DNA of 49,405 nt from assembly GCA_002724675.1 (NCBI GenBank), contig PBPL01000203.1:1-49405 (forward strand), given 5' to 3'. Below the pieces are notes generated by a model. The model was not told the origin of the DNA and did no database searches. It saw only the letters and a list, made by a program, of their open reading frames with translations. Positions 24,826 through 32,484 of this stretch are shown here, piece by piece; position 1 is the stretch's first letter; each line of letters begins with the position of its first letter. This stretch comes from Deltaproteobacteria bacterium (GTDB lineage Bacteria > Myxococcota_A > UBA796 > UBA9615). The position numbers were made by a program, and so were the translations under genes.

Positions 24826-26640
24826 TTAGGCGTCTTGTGGCTTGGACAGGCGCCCGCGCACTTCAGTGGCTTCGCCCAACTCCAGCCGGAATCGGCCTGG
24901 GAGACGGTAACGGCCGCCGGCGCGCAAGTCCTTGCCGTTGAGCCGGGTGCGGTTGGACGCAGTGGGAGAGACCTCGAGCCACCACTCCTTGCCTTCCATC
25001 GCTGGTCGGACCACCACGTGGTATCGGTGGACCGTGTCGTCCTTCTGAATGACGACACGGTTGTCCGTGGCGCGCCCGATACTGAACACCTTGCGGAACT
25101 TCTTGGTCTTTCTCGCCACGGGGGCGCCGTTGAGGAGCACACCCACCTCGAATGGAGTCACCGCTTCGTAGGCCGTGCCATCGTCCACCACCGGGATGGA
25201 AACCGTCATGCCTGTGGACGGCACGTCCCCCGTGGGGGCTGCGGGCGACCGGGTGGTCTGGTCCGCGGCCGCCTCGACCGGCGGAGATGCATCGGCGGTA
25301 GTGGCCGCCGATGGGCTTGGGTCGGCCTCTCCGGCCTCCGGTACGGTGCTCAGATCGGGGGCTGTGGCCGCGGCTCCTGTGGGGCTGGGAGCGGAGACTG
25401 TGGCTTGTCCATCATCGCCTGCATCCGGTCCCAGCTGTGCCGGTGCGTCTGACGCCTTAATGACAGGCATGGCCCCCGTCAACTGGAAGATGGTCGCATT
25501 CCATGCGTCATCGTCCATGGGCACGGACAGGTCCTCAGCCTCGCCGACCGCCTCCCACTTTGCGAAGTCCACCGCGCTGGCACGGGCTCGGACAAAGACC
25601 ACCACAATGATGATGGCAATGATCACGGCAAAGCCAATGCCGATGTACATGATGCGTTCTTGCTTGAGCTTGATGATCGCCTGGCGACCCCACTCGTTGG
25701 GCAGGGTGTCGGACTTGAGGATGGCCTCCCAGCCCGAGTCCTCATCGCCGTCTAGGACCACACGAAGCTTCATGGAGCCGCCGCGGTAGTCGATGCCGGA
25801 CAGGACCACGGCTTGGTCGTTGATGCTCAGCCCCTTGAGAGCCCCTTGAACGCCCTCACGCTGTTCGGGGAGGTCCCGATTGTAGATCTCCAGGTTCTCG
25901 GCCTGAATGCTCTGAACCCACTTTTCCCGGTTGCGTTGGCAGTTGCGATCCAGCCCTTCGTCCCACGTGATGATTCGGATGGGTCCGGTGAACTTGCTGA
26001 GGTCGGGGCCCTCCGCGTCGGGAGCGACGCAGAGGCTGGAGAAAACAAGGATCCATGGCTTGATCTTCTTAGACCCACCCATCTTCCCCATGAGTTCTTC
26101 GAGCGATCGCGGGATTGCTGAAAAGAGAGGCTGTCTGGGGTCGCCACTCTCCATGACCTGGATCTTGTCCAGCGTCTCGTCTACCGACGACTTGGCAGAG
26201 GGGTCGGAGCTCTCGAGGTAGTTCAGCTTCTTTGCCTCAAGCTGAAGGCTTCCCTTTTCGTCCCTCGCCTGGATGACGACCTTCCGGTTTCCAGCCTTCA
26301 ACTCACCCTCAATGAGCTTTCGTGTCTCGCTGCGGAGCTTGCCGAGAGTCTCGGGGCTGACATTGGACCGGTCGAGCAGAATCCCCACGGGCTGAAATCG
26401 GCGACTCTGGGTCCGCTCGCCGGGTGTCATTGCGACCTCGACGCCATCAATCTTGACAGTTGGCACCTTGTCGGGCGCGTCGCGCACCCACACGCGCAGG
26501 GAGCCGGGCTCCTCTTCGGTGGCCACATCCAGCAGCTGGCCGGCAGTAGCGGACGAGGCCGAAACCGCGAACAACAGACAGAAGGCGGAAAGAAGAGCCG
26601 GGATTCGGCTTGAGACTAGGTTAGCCACGTCGCATTTCAC
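24826..26640 (-). CDS. Membrane-anchored FHA-domain protein with periplasmic VWA-like region
   Basis: About 604 residues from the GTG at 26640 (a further in-frame start lies at 26694). A signal sequence (ALLSAFCLLFAVSASSATAG) leads to a ~320-residue exported region that contains GILLDRSNV, reminiscent of a degenerate von Willebrand A metal site. One transmembrane helix follows (IMYIGIGFAVIIAIIIVVVFV, near 345-367), then a Pro/Ala/Thr-rich cytoplasmic linker and a C-terminal FHA domain (FSIGRATDNRVVI, then TVHRYHVVV and SNRTRLNG). FHA domains bind phosphothreonine, so it may respond to Ser/Thr kinases such as the one at 32485. It lies between pilB and pilC on the opposite strand, the place where related clusters have pilT. 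Function is unknown. Confidence 0.72.
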   Translation of the reverse strand: MKCDVANLVSSRIPALLSAFCLLFAVSASSATAGQLLDVATEEEPGSLRVWVRDAPDKVPTVKIDGVEVAMTPGERTQSRRFQPVGILLDRSNVSPETLGKLRSETRKLIEGELKAGNRKVVIQARDEKGSLQLEAKKLNYLESSDPSAKSSVDETLDKIQVMESGDPRQPLFSAIPRSLEELMGKMGGSKKIKPWILVFSSLCVAPDAEGPDLSKFTGPIRIITWDEGLDRNCQRNREKWVQSIQAENLEIYNRDLPEQREGVQGALKGLSINDQAVVLSGIDYRGGSMKLRVVLDGDEDSGWEAILKSDTLPNEWGRQAIIKLKQERIMYIGIGFAVIIAIIIVVVFVRARASAVDFAKWEAVGEAEDLSVPMDDDAWNATIFQLTGAMPVIKASDAPAQLGPDAGDDGQATVSAPSPTGAAATAPDLSTVPEAGEADPSPSAATTADASPPVEAAADQTTRSPAAPTGDVPSTGMTVSIPVVDDGTAYEAVTPFEVGVLLNGAPVARKTKKFRKVFSIGRATDNRVVIQKDDTVHRYHVVVRPAMEGKEWWLEVSPTASNRTRLNGKDLRAGGRYRLPGRFRLELGEATEVRGRLSKPQDA

Positions 26641-26908
26641 AGCGCTCGATGCCTCCGAACACGGGACCTGCCCAGGCCCTCGAAATGAGGACAAGCCAGG
26701 CGGCGAAGGCTAACAAGAACACCTACCCAACTCAACTTGAGCCAGCCTGCGTCGAAGGGGTTGGTTCCTTCATTCGTAGGTCCCACGTCATCCTTTCGGT
26801 GCCGCAACCCCCGAAATCACGTACACTATTTTTCTGACGAGGGGCTTTCTAGCCTGTCGTGTGGTCGCGCCCGCGACCCGTTCAGTGGCTCAGTCGGAGG
26901 CCTCAGAG

Positions 26909-28129
26909 ATGCCCAAGTTTGCCTATGAAGGCCGCACCGCAACTGGCGAGGTGCGTAAGGGGGAGATCGAGGCGGACTCACAAGCAGCGGTAATGACCAA
27001 GCTGCGAGACATGAAGATCAAGCCCACCTCGGTGAAGCAAAAGGGTGGATTCTCGTTAAATGCGGACATCCAGATTGGTTTTCTTGCTCCGAAGGTGAGC
27101 GAGAAGGACATCGTGATGTTCACCCGACAGTTCGCCACCATGATCGACTCCGGGCTTCCTTTGGTGCAGTGCCTGGACATTCAGGCGACCAACGCGGAGA
27201 ACCCCACGTTCAAGAAGCAGCTGGCTGAGATCAAGGAGACCGTCGAGGGGGGAGCGACCTTTGCTGATGCCCTCAGGAAATTTCCCAAGACGTTTGACGA
27301 GCTCTACGTGAACCTCGTGGCTGCCGGTGAGGTCGGCGGCATTCTGGACACGATTCTCAATCGTCTCGCGAGCTACATCGAGAAGAACAGCAAGCTCAAG
27401 CGCAAGGTGAAGGGCGCGATGGTTTATCCCATCGCCATCGTCTGCATCATGATCGTGATCATGATCGTGATTATGACCAAGGTGGTCCCCGTCTTCGAGA
27501 AGATGTTTGGCGAGGTCAATGCGGCCTTGCCAGTGCCGACTCAGATGTTGATCACCATGTCGGACTACACGACGACATACTTCTTTCACGGAATTGTTGT
27601 TTCGGGTGCGTGCTTCTTTGGTTTTCGGTCGTTTGTGGCGACGGAGTTCGGCTCCAACTTCGTCGATAAGGCCTTGCTCAAGATGCCGCTGTTTGGCGAT
27701 CTGCTCCGGAAGGTGGCTGTGGCCCGCTTCTGTCGCACCCTTGGCACGATGATTAGCTCGGGTGTCCCGATTCTCGACGCCCTGACCATTTGTTCGAAGT
27801 CGGCTGGCAACGTGGTGGTCGAGGCGGCCATCATGTCGACGCGTGACTCGATCTCTGAAGGTCGCTCCATTGCAGAGCCGTTGGCGGAGTCGGGTGTGTT
27901 TCCGGGGATGGTCTGCCAGATGATCAACGTGGGCGAGGCCACCGGCGCGCTCGACACCATGTTGAGCAAGATTGCTGATTTCTACGATGACGAGGTGGAG
28001 GTCGCTGTCGACGCCATCACCTCCATGATTGAGCCGATCATCATCGTGTTCTTGGGTGTGGTGGTGGGCGGTCTCGTGGTTGCTCTCTACCTACCCATCT
28101 TCACCATGTCTTCGACGGTCGGCGGTTGA
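26909..28129 (+). CDS. pilC: Type IV pilus inner-membrane platform protein
   Basis: A 406-residue polytopic protein that couples PilB to pilin extraction from the membrane. Two homologous GspF domains are visible: one from VMFTRQFATMIDSGLPLVQCLDI and one from ARFCRTLGTMISSGVPILDALTI, each followed by GxxxxxAL and MIxVGExTG motifs. Transmembrane helices lie near AIVCIMIVIMIVIMTKVVPVF, FFHGIVVSGACFFGF and IIIVFLGVVVGGLVVALYLPIF. The ATG at 26909 has GGAGG with 8-base spacing; the upstream in-frame start at 26861 lacks this. It probably has its own promoter in the pilC/FHA divergent gap (a TACACT-like -10 near 26822). Confidence 0.96.
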   Translation: MPKFAYEGRTATGEVRKGEIEADSQAAVMTKLRDMKIKPTSVKQKGGFSLNADIQIGFLAPKVSEKDIVMFTRQFATMIDSGLPLVQCLDIQATNAENPTFKKQLAEIKETVEGGATFADALRKFPKTFDELYVNLVAAGEVGGILDTILNRLASYIEKNSKLKRKVKGAMVYPIAIVCIMIVIMIVIMTKVVPVFEKMFGEVNAALPVPTQMLITMSDYTTTYFFHGIVVSGACFFGFRSFVATEFGSNFVDKALLKMPLFGDLLRKVAVARFCRTLGTMISSGVPILDALTICSKSAGNVVVEAAIMSTRDSISEGRSIAEPLAESGVFPGMVCQMINVGEATGALDTMLSKIADFYDDEVEVAVDAITSMIEPIIIVFLGVVVGGLVVALYLPIFTMSSTVGG

Positions 28130-28139
28130 ACCCCAGGTT

Positions 28140-30068
28140 GTGAGCGCCGTACCGGCAACCGCCAGCAGCATCGACGCTACGGCTACGGCTGATCTGCCCA
28201 TAGCAGCCGCCGGGGACGGGTCGGGCTTTTCCGACGGCTCGGGCCCGCCGGCTTCGCGTGGTCAGGACCGCGGGGGTCTACCTCCGGACTGGGAGGTTCT
28301 GTTCGGTCGCCTCCAGTGGATGATGCTCATCCGCATCCTGATGGTGACCGTGCTCTTTGGTCTCGTCCTGTTCATGCGTCTGCAGGACCACACGCCGATC
28401 GAGCCGCTGCAGACGGTCTATCCACTGTTCATCGCCTTCTATTGCCTGTCCATCCTCTATGCCGTGGTCGCAAAGAGGATGCCCAACCTGAACTTCTTCA
28501 CCTACCTGCAGTTTGCGGTCGATGCGGCTTGTATCAGTCTCGTGCTGCTCTTCACCGGTGGGGCCGAGTCGGCTTTTACCTGGCTGTTCGTCTTCAACAT
28601 CTTGGGAGCGGGCTACCTCTTGCTGCTGCAAGGGGGCCTCATTGTGGCCAGCTTAGACACTGTGGCCTACATCGTGTGTCTCGCCTTGAGTTGGTCGGGC
28701 GTGGTCCCCACGTTGAGCCCCGATGGCACCATTGTGTCGGCTCCGTATGAACTCGCCCCCGGGGAGGCGCTTCGGACCTACTCGACTGTCGCGTTCCATG
28801 TGGCCTCGTTCTTCCTGTTGGCGTTCTTGTCCGGAAGCCTGGCCGGGAAACAAGCGGAAACGGGACGGGCGCTCGCAGAGACGGCAAGCAGTCTCTACCG
28901 ACTTCAGGATATGCACGGTCGCATCGTTCAGAATATGGACGCGGGTCTCTTAAGTGTGGACAGGGCAGGAAGGATCACCTCGTTCAATCGTGCGGCTGAA
29001 ATCATCACCCGACACCAGGCGATGGACGTGATTGGCTTGGCCGTAACCGACATCTTTCGAGGGGCGGATCGCTTGTTGGAGGCCACCCTCGATCGTCGGG
29101 CCGGCCCGAACCCGAGTCCGACCTTGGAGCGCTGGATGACCCGGAAGGATCGAAAGCGCATCTACCTCCGCATCAGTGCGTCTGCCATGCGGGCTCCCGA
29201 TGGAACCCTCGATGGTCATGTGCTGGTGTTTGAGGACCGCACACGGCTTCTGTTGATGGAGGAGCAACTGGAGCGAGAGGAGCGGCTGGCTGCCGTTGGT
29301 CGGCTGTCGGCTGGTATTGCGCATGAGATTCGTAATCCGTTGGCCTCGATCACCGGCTCTGTGCAGGTCCTTCGGGACGCTCTGGAGCTGCACCCCGAAG
29401 AAGCCCAGCTGTTCGGCATCGTCGAGAGGGAGGCCGATCGTCTGGGACACCTGGTCACCGACTTTCTCACTCTGACCCGTGACGAGAAGGTGGAACTGGT
29501 GCCCGGCCGTCTGGGCAAGCTGATCCAGGAGACGCTCGCGCTGCTGAAGGGCAAGAGCGAGATCCTGGAGGGGATCCAGGTGACCTCCGAGCTAGGCTTC
29601 GATCCCGTTGTACGTTTCGAGGACGATCGCATGCGTCAGGTCCTCTGGAACTTGGTCAACAATGCCTGCCAGGTGATGAGTGGATCCGGAGGCGAGTTGC
29701 GTGTCCACACCCAACGCGTTCCTGTGGATGACCTCGTGCAGGGGACCGGGGACACGGCGTTTGTGGGGAATCTGGGTTCCACCGGGACAGTCACAGAGGA
29801 GGGAGGGATCGGGGCAGAGGCTGGAGACAGCGCGCTCCGTATTGTCGTAGAGGACACCGGGCCGGGCATCTCGGACGAGGCATTGGGCCGCATCTTCGAT
29901 CCCTTCTATACGACCCGATCCGGTGGGACCGGCCTCGGTCTGGCGATCGTGGCGCGAATCGTGCAGGCCCACCGAGGCGTGATTACCGTTCACAGTCGAC
30001 TCGGAGAGGGCACCCGTTTCTCGGTCTGGCTGCCCATTGACGAGAGCCCCGATGGAGATGTCTCGTGA
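28140..30068 (+). CDS. pilS: Sensor histidine kinase of the pilus regulon
   Basis: About 642 residues from a GTG 10 bases after the pilC stop; the upstream reading in this frame lies inside pilC and is rejected. A ~55-residue Ala/Gly-rich tail precedes a PilS-type array of about six membrane helices (~60-230), which is thought to sense PilA in the membrane. A PAS domain follows (~265-375, IVQNMDAGLLSVDRAGRI). Then come the H-box GIAHEIRNPLASI with His395, the N-box LVNNACQVM, and DTGPGISD, FYTTRSGGTGLGLAI and GEGTRFSVWLP of the ATPase. The stop overlaps the pilR start by four bases (GTGA). Confidence 0.93.
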   Translation: MSAVPATASSIDATATADLPIAAAGDGSGFSDGSGPPASRGQDRGGLPPDWEVLFGRLQWMMLIRILMVTVLFGLVLFMRLQDHTPIEPLQTVYPLFIAFYCLSILYAVVAKRMPNLNFFTYLQFAVDAACISLVLLFTGGAESAFTWLFVFNILGAGYLLLLQGGLIVASLDTVAYIVCLALSWSGVVPTLSPDGTIVSAPYELAPGEALRTYSTVAFHVASFFLLAFLSGSLAGKQAETGRALAETASSLYRLQDMHGRIVQNMDAGLLSVDRAGRITSFNRAAEIITRHQAMDVIGLAVTDIFRGADRLLEATLDRRAGPNPSPTLERWMTRKDRKRIYLRISASAMRAPDGTLDGHVLVFEDRTRLLLMEEQLEREERLAAVGRLSAGIAHEIRNPLASITGSVQVLRDALELHPEEAQLFGIVEREADRLGHLVTDFLTLTRDEKVELVPGRLGKLIQETLALLKGKSEILEGIQVTSELGFDPVVRFEDDRMRQVLWNLVNNACQVMSGSGGELRVHTQRVPVDDLVQGTGDTAFVGNLGSTGTVTEEGGIGAEAGDSALRIVVEDTGPGISDEALGRIFDPFYTTRSGGTGLGLAIVARIVQAHRGVITVHSRLGEGTRFSVWLPIDESPDGDVS

Positions 30069-31459
30069 CGGTCGGTCGAGTCGTGGTCGTCGACGACGAC
30101 CTGTCCCTCCGCCAGTTCTTGTCCATCATGCTCAAGAGGGCGGGCTATGAGACTGCGGTGGCCTCGACGGGGGAGGAGGCCATGGAATTCATGGAGAAAC
30201 AACCCGCAGACGTCGTCGTCACCGACCTGAACATGGAGGGGATGGACGGGATGGCGGTCCTTCGGCGGGTCAAGGAGCGCTGGCCGGAGACCGAAGTGGT
30301 CATGATCACGGCCTACGCTACGACCGAAAATGCGGTCCAGGCCATGAAGCACGGTGCCTTTGACTACGTTGTGAAGCCGTTCAACGTAGACGAACTGAAG
30401 CTCATTCTGGAGAAGGCCTTCGAGAAGCGGGCCATGCATCAGGAAAACCGCAATCTGCGCGAGCTCCTCAAGGATCGCTTTGGTTACGGGAGCCTAGTGG
30501 GGCGCTCCGAGCCGATGCTGAGCATCTATGACCTCATGGATCGGGTCAAGGACACCCCCATCACCGTCCTGATCACGGGGGAGAGCGGTACGGGGAAAGA
30601 ACTGGTCGCCCGCGCCATTCACTTCGAAGGGGACCGACGGGACCGGCCTTTTCAATCCATTAACTGCAGCGCAATACCAGCCGATCTGATCGAGGCGGAG
30701 TTGTTTGGCTACAAGAAGGGCGCCTTTACCGGCGCTGTCCGAAACCACGAGGGGCTCTTCGCCAGTGCGGAGAAGGGGACCGTCTTTCTCGATGAGGTGG
30801 GGGAGATGCCCCTTGCCACGCAGGTCAAGGTTCTTCGGGCAATCCAGGAGCGGAAGGTCAAGCCGGTGGGGGCAGTCGAGGAGCGTCCCATTGACGTGCG
30901 GATCATCGCGGCCACCAACAGGGTCTTGGACGAAGAGGTGAAGTCAGGGCGTTTTCGGGAGGACCTCTATTACCGCTTGAAGGTGGTGACCATCCACATG
31001 CCGCCCCTGCGCGAGCGGTTGGCAGACTTGCCTCTCTTGACCGAGCACTTCCTTCAACTCTTTGGCAAGGAGTACGGGAAGGCTGGGCTGCAATTGGAGG
31101 ATGATGCATCACGATTCCTGGCCGCCTATCCGTGGCCGGGCAATGTTCGCGAGCTTGAGAACGTGATTCAGCGTGGTGCCGCGCTCTGTCGGGGCACCCT
31201 GATCTCGCTGGCCAATCTGCCCGAGGAGATTGTCGGACAGGTTTCAGCAGTGGCTGACCGCCCCCTTGCCCAGTCCGTAGGTCCCGATGGAGTCGCCATG
31301 GAGTCACTGCTCGGCCAGTACGAACGACAGTTGTTGGAGAGTGCACTCGAGACTTCGGGTGGAGTGAAGAAGGAGGCTGCCCGGTTGTTGGGCATTAGCT
31401 TCCGGTCCTTTCGGTACCGGCTCCAAAAAGCGGGCCTGGAGGAGCCAGGACGAGAGTGA
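30065..31459 (+). CDS. pilR: Sigma-54-dependent response regulator of pilin transcription
   Basis: A 464-residue NtrC-type activator. The receiver has Asp10/Asp11/Asp12 and phospho-acceptor Asp54 (VVTDLNMEGMDG). The AAA+ domain (~142-370) has Walker A GESGTGKE, the sigma-54 contact loop GAFTGA, Walker B GTVFLDEVGEMP and an arginine finger region FREDLYYRL. A Fis-type helix-turn-helix closes the protein (KKEAARLLGISFRSFRYRLQKAG). It starts with GTG overlapping the pilS stop. The TGA stop at 31457-31459 lies inside the first palindrome of the downstream control region, and a sigma-54 promoter precedes pilA, so the cis elements and the regulator fit together. Confidence 0.95.
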   Translation: MTVGRVVVVDDDLSLRQFLSIMLKRAGYETAVASTGEEAMEFMEKQPADVVVTDLNMEGMDGMAVLRRVKERWPETEVVMITAYATTENAVQAMKHGAFDYVVKPFNVDELKLILEKAFEKRAMHQENRNLRELLKDRFGYGSLVGRSEPMLSIYDLMDRVKDTPITVLITGESGTGKELVARAIHFEGDRRDRPFQSINCSAIPADLIEAELFGYKKGAFTGAVRNHEGLFASAEKGTVFLDEVGEMPLATQVKVLRAIQERKVKPVGAVEERPIDVRIIAATNRVLDEEVKSGRFREDLYYRLKVVTIHMPPLRERLADLPLLTEHFLQLFGKEYGKAGLQLEDDASRFLAAYPWPGNVRELENVIQRGAALCRGTLISLANLPEEIVGQVSAVADRPLAQSVGPDGVAMESLLGQYERQLLESALETSGGVKKEAARLLGISFRSFRYRLQKAGLEEPGRE

Positions 31460-31472
31460 CAAAAATTGTCAC
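31456..31472 (+). promoter_or_regulatory. Palindromic operator site 1 (candidate PilR enhancer)
   Basis: GTGACAAAAATTGTCAC is a perfect 7-base inverted repeat with an AAA centre. It contains TGTC/GACA half-sites like those recognised by Pseudomonas PilR. It overlaps the pilR stop codon. Its centre is 41 bases (about four turns) from site 2. Confidence 0.65.
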
Positions 31473-31496
31473 TTCATGACCCCTGACGCCGGTGTG

Positions 31497-31513
31497 GTGA
31501 CAATTTTCGTCAC
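31497..31513 (+). promoter_or_regulatory. Palindromic operator site 2 (candidate PilR enhancer)
   Basis: GTGACAATTTTCGTCAC is the same element with one arm mismatch (TCGTCAC) and a TTT centre, that is, in the opposite orientation to sites 1 and 3. The spacing to site 1 is close to a whole number of helical turns. Confidence 0.6.
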
Positions 31514-31683
31514 TACAGCACCCCGTCTTGCTAAGGCTAGGGCGTTGCCCGGCTCCTCTTGTTGGTGCGCTCCCACAGTCGACCAAAGCAACGCTGCTCT
31601 CCAGGTGGCGGTCGTTCTTTGGAGGATTGAGCCTGTCTTCAGGGGGGCCTTCGGTTCGGGGAAGCCGCAGGGCCAGCCAAGAG

Positions 31684-31700
31684 GTGACAAAAATTGTCAC
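31684..31700 (+). promoter_or_regulatory. Palindromic operator site 3 (candidate PilR enhancer)
   Basis: GTGACAAAAATTGTCAC is identical to site 1 over all 17 bases. Its centre is about 162 bases upstream of the -24 element, a normal enhancer distance for sigma-54 activators that act through DNA looping. Confidence 0.65.
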
Positions 31701-31853
31701 TTGGCGGTCCTGGAGGTGCCTCTCAGCGGCACTTTTCCCGTTAGTGAACTCGTCGGCACGGACTGTAGGCAGTGTGTTGTTGAAAAAATAAAACCTTTAC
31801 TTTCAGTTGCTTGCATGGGCGTTGGACGCCCGAAAGCACTCCTTTTTTGATGT

Positions 31854-31869
31854 TGGCATGCTCTTCGCA
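31854..31869 (+). promoter_or_regulatory. Sigma-54 (-24/-12) promoter of pilA
   Basis: TGGCATG-CTCT-TCGCA matches the consensus TGGCACG-N4-TTGCA with two changes, keeping the invariant GG (31855-31856) and GC (31867-31868) at the required spacing. Transcription would begin near 31880, giving a leader of about 44 bases. A sigma-54 promoter here agrees with the NtrC-type PilR encoded upstream. Confidence 0.8.
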
Positions 31870-31923
31870 TATCAACCCCCCGTGAACTCAGATTCATCCA
31901 CTTGTCACGAGGAGACTCATTTC

Positions 31924-32382
31924 ATGCTTCGTAACCGTAAGGGCTTTACGCTGATCGAGCTGATGATCGTGGTCGCGATTATCGGCATCCTGGCGGCCAT
32001 CGCCATTCCTAACTTCATCTCCATGCAGCTGCGGGCCAAGCGTGCTGAGCTTCCGAGCAACCTCGATGGTGTTCGTACTGCCGAGAAGGCCTATCACGCC
32101 GAGTGGGATACATTCACCTCTGCCGGCCCGTCGCCCGCAACGACCCCCGGTCGTCCGCAGGTGGTCTTCTCGCCAGTTGCTGCCTGGGAACTCCTGGGTT
32201 GGACGGCTGACGGCAAGGTCCGTGGCAAGTATCAGGTGACGAATACCTCTGGTTCCTCTTCGCAGGCTGATAACTTCCTTGGTTCAGCGGTTTCGGATGT
32301 GGACGGAGATTCAACAGAAGCGAGTTACACGTGTAATAGGCCAGAGAAGAGCAAGATGATCTCTGCCAATAACGTGTACTGA
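31924..32382 (+). CDS. pilA: Major type IVa pilin
   Basis: A 152-residue prepilin. A seven-residue basic leader MLRNRKG is cut before Phe8, giving the classic N-methylated FTLIELMIVVAIIGILAAIAIPNF helix with Glu at mature position 5. The globular head is small and rich in Ser, Thr and Gly. It contains an acidic turn VSDVDGDSTE before YTCNRPEKS; only one cysteine is present, so the disulfide loop of Pseudomonas-type pilins is absent. The ribosome site GAGGAG is 9 bases upstream. It is followed by a strong terminator, so it is likely transcribed alone from the sigma-54 promoter under PilS/PilR. Confidence 0.96.
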   Translation: MLRNRKGFTLIELMIVVAIIGILAAIAIPNFISMQLRAKRAELPSNLDGVRTAEKAYHAEWDTFTSAGPSPATTPGRPQVVFSPVAAWELLGWTADGKVRGKYQVTNTSGSSSQADNFLGSAVSDVDGDSTEASYTCNRPEKSKMISANNVY

Positions 32383-32414
32383 TTTTTCAGGGGCTTCGGC
32401 TCCAGTCTTGTGTC

Positions 32415-32454
32415 GAGAGGCCCGGTGGGGATTCCCCATCGGGCCTCTCTTCTT
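32415..32454 (+). terminator. Strong Rho-independent terminator after pilA
   Basis: A near-perfect 16-base-pair stem: GAGAGGCCCG (32415-32424) pairs with CGGGCCTCTC (32440-32449), and the inner TGGGG pairs with CCCCA, followed by TTCTT. It starts 33 bases after the pilA stop and separates pilA from the kinase gene, whose true ATG lies just past it. Confidence 0.85.
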
Positions 32455-32484
32455 GGGGGCTCCCTTTCCGTTATTCTTGGTGCA

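Larger units (their letters stand above)
31460..31923 (+). other. 464-base non-coding control region between pilR and pilA
   Basis: No convincing gene lies here; the short open frames lack ribosome sites and family resemblance. It holds three palindromes, a small hairpin GGGCG-TTGGA-CGCCC (31817-31831) with a T6 run 18 bases later (31843-31848), the sigma-54 promoter, and the pilA leader with a further TTGTCAC half-site at 31902-31908. Confidence 0.75.

Noticed and set aside
31456-31700. CRP- or FNR-type sites
   Set aside because: The half-sites GTGA/TCAC are separated by 9 bases, not the 6-base core of CRP, and FNR TTGAT/ATCAA arms are absent.
32410-32484. Upstream start for the kinase gene
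   Set aside because: Would place the first codons in the pilA terminator hairpin; the ATG at 32485 starts past it.
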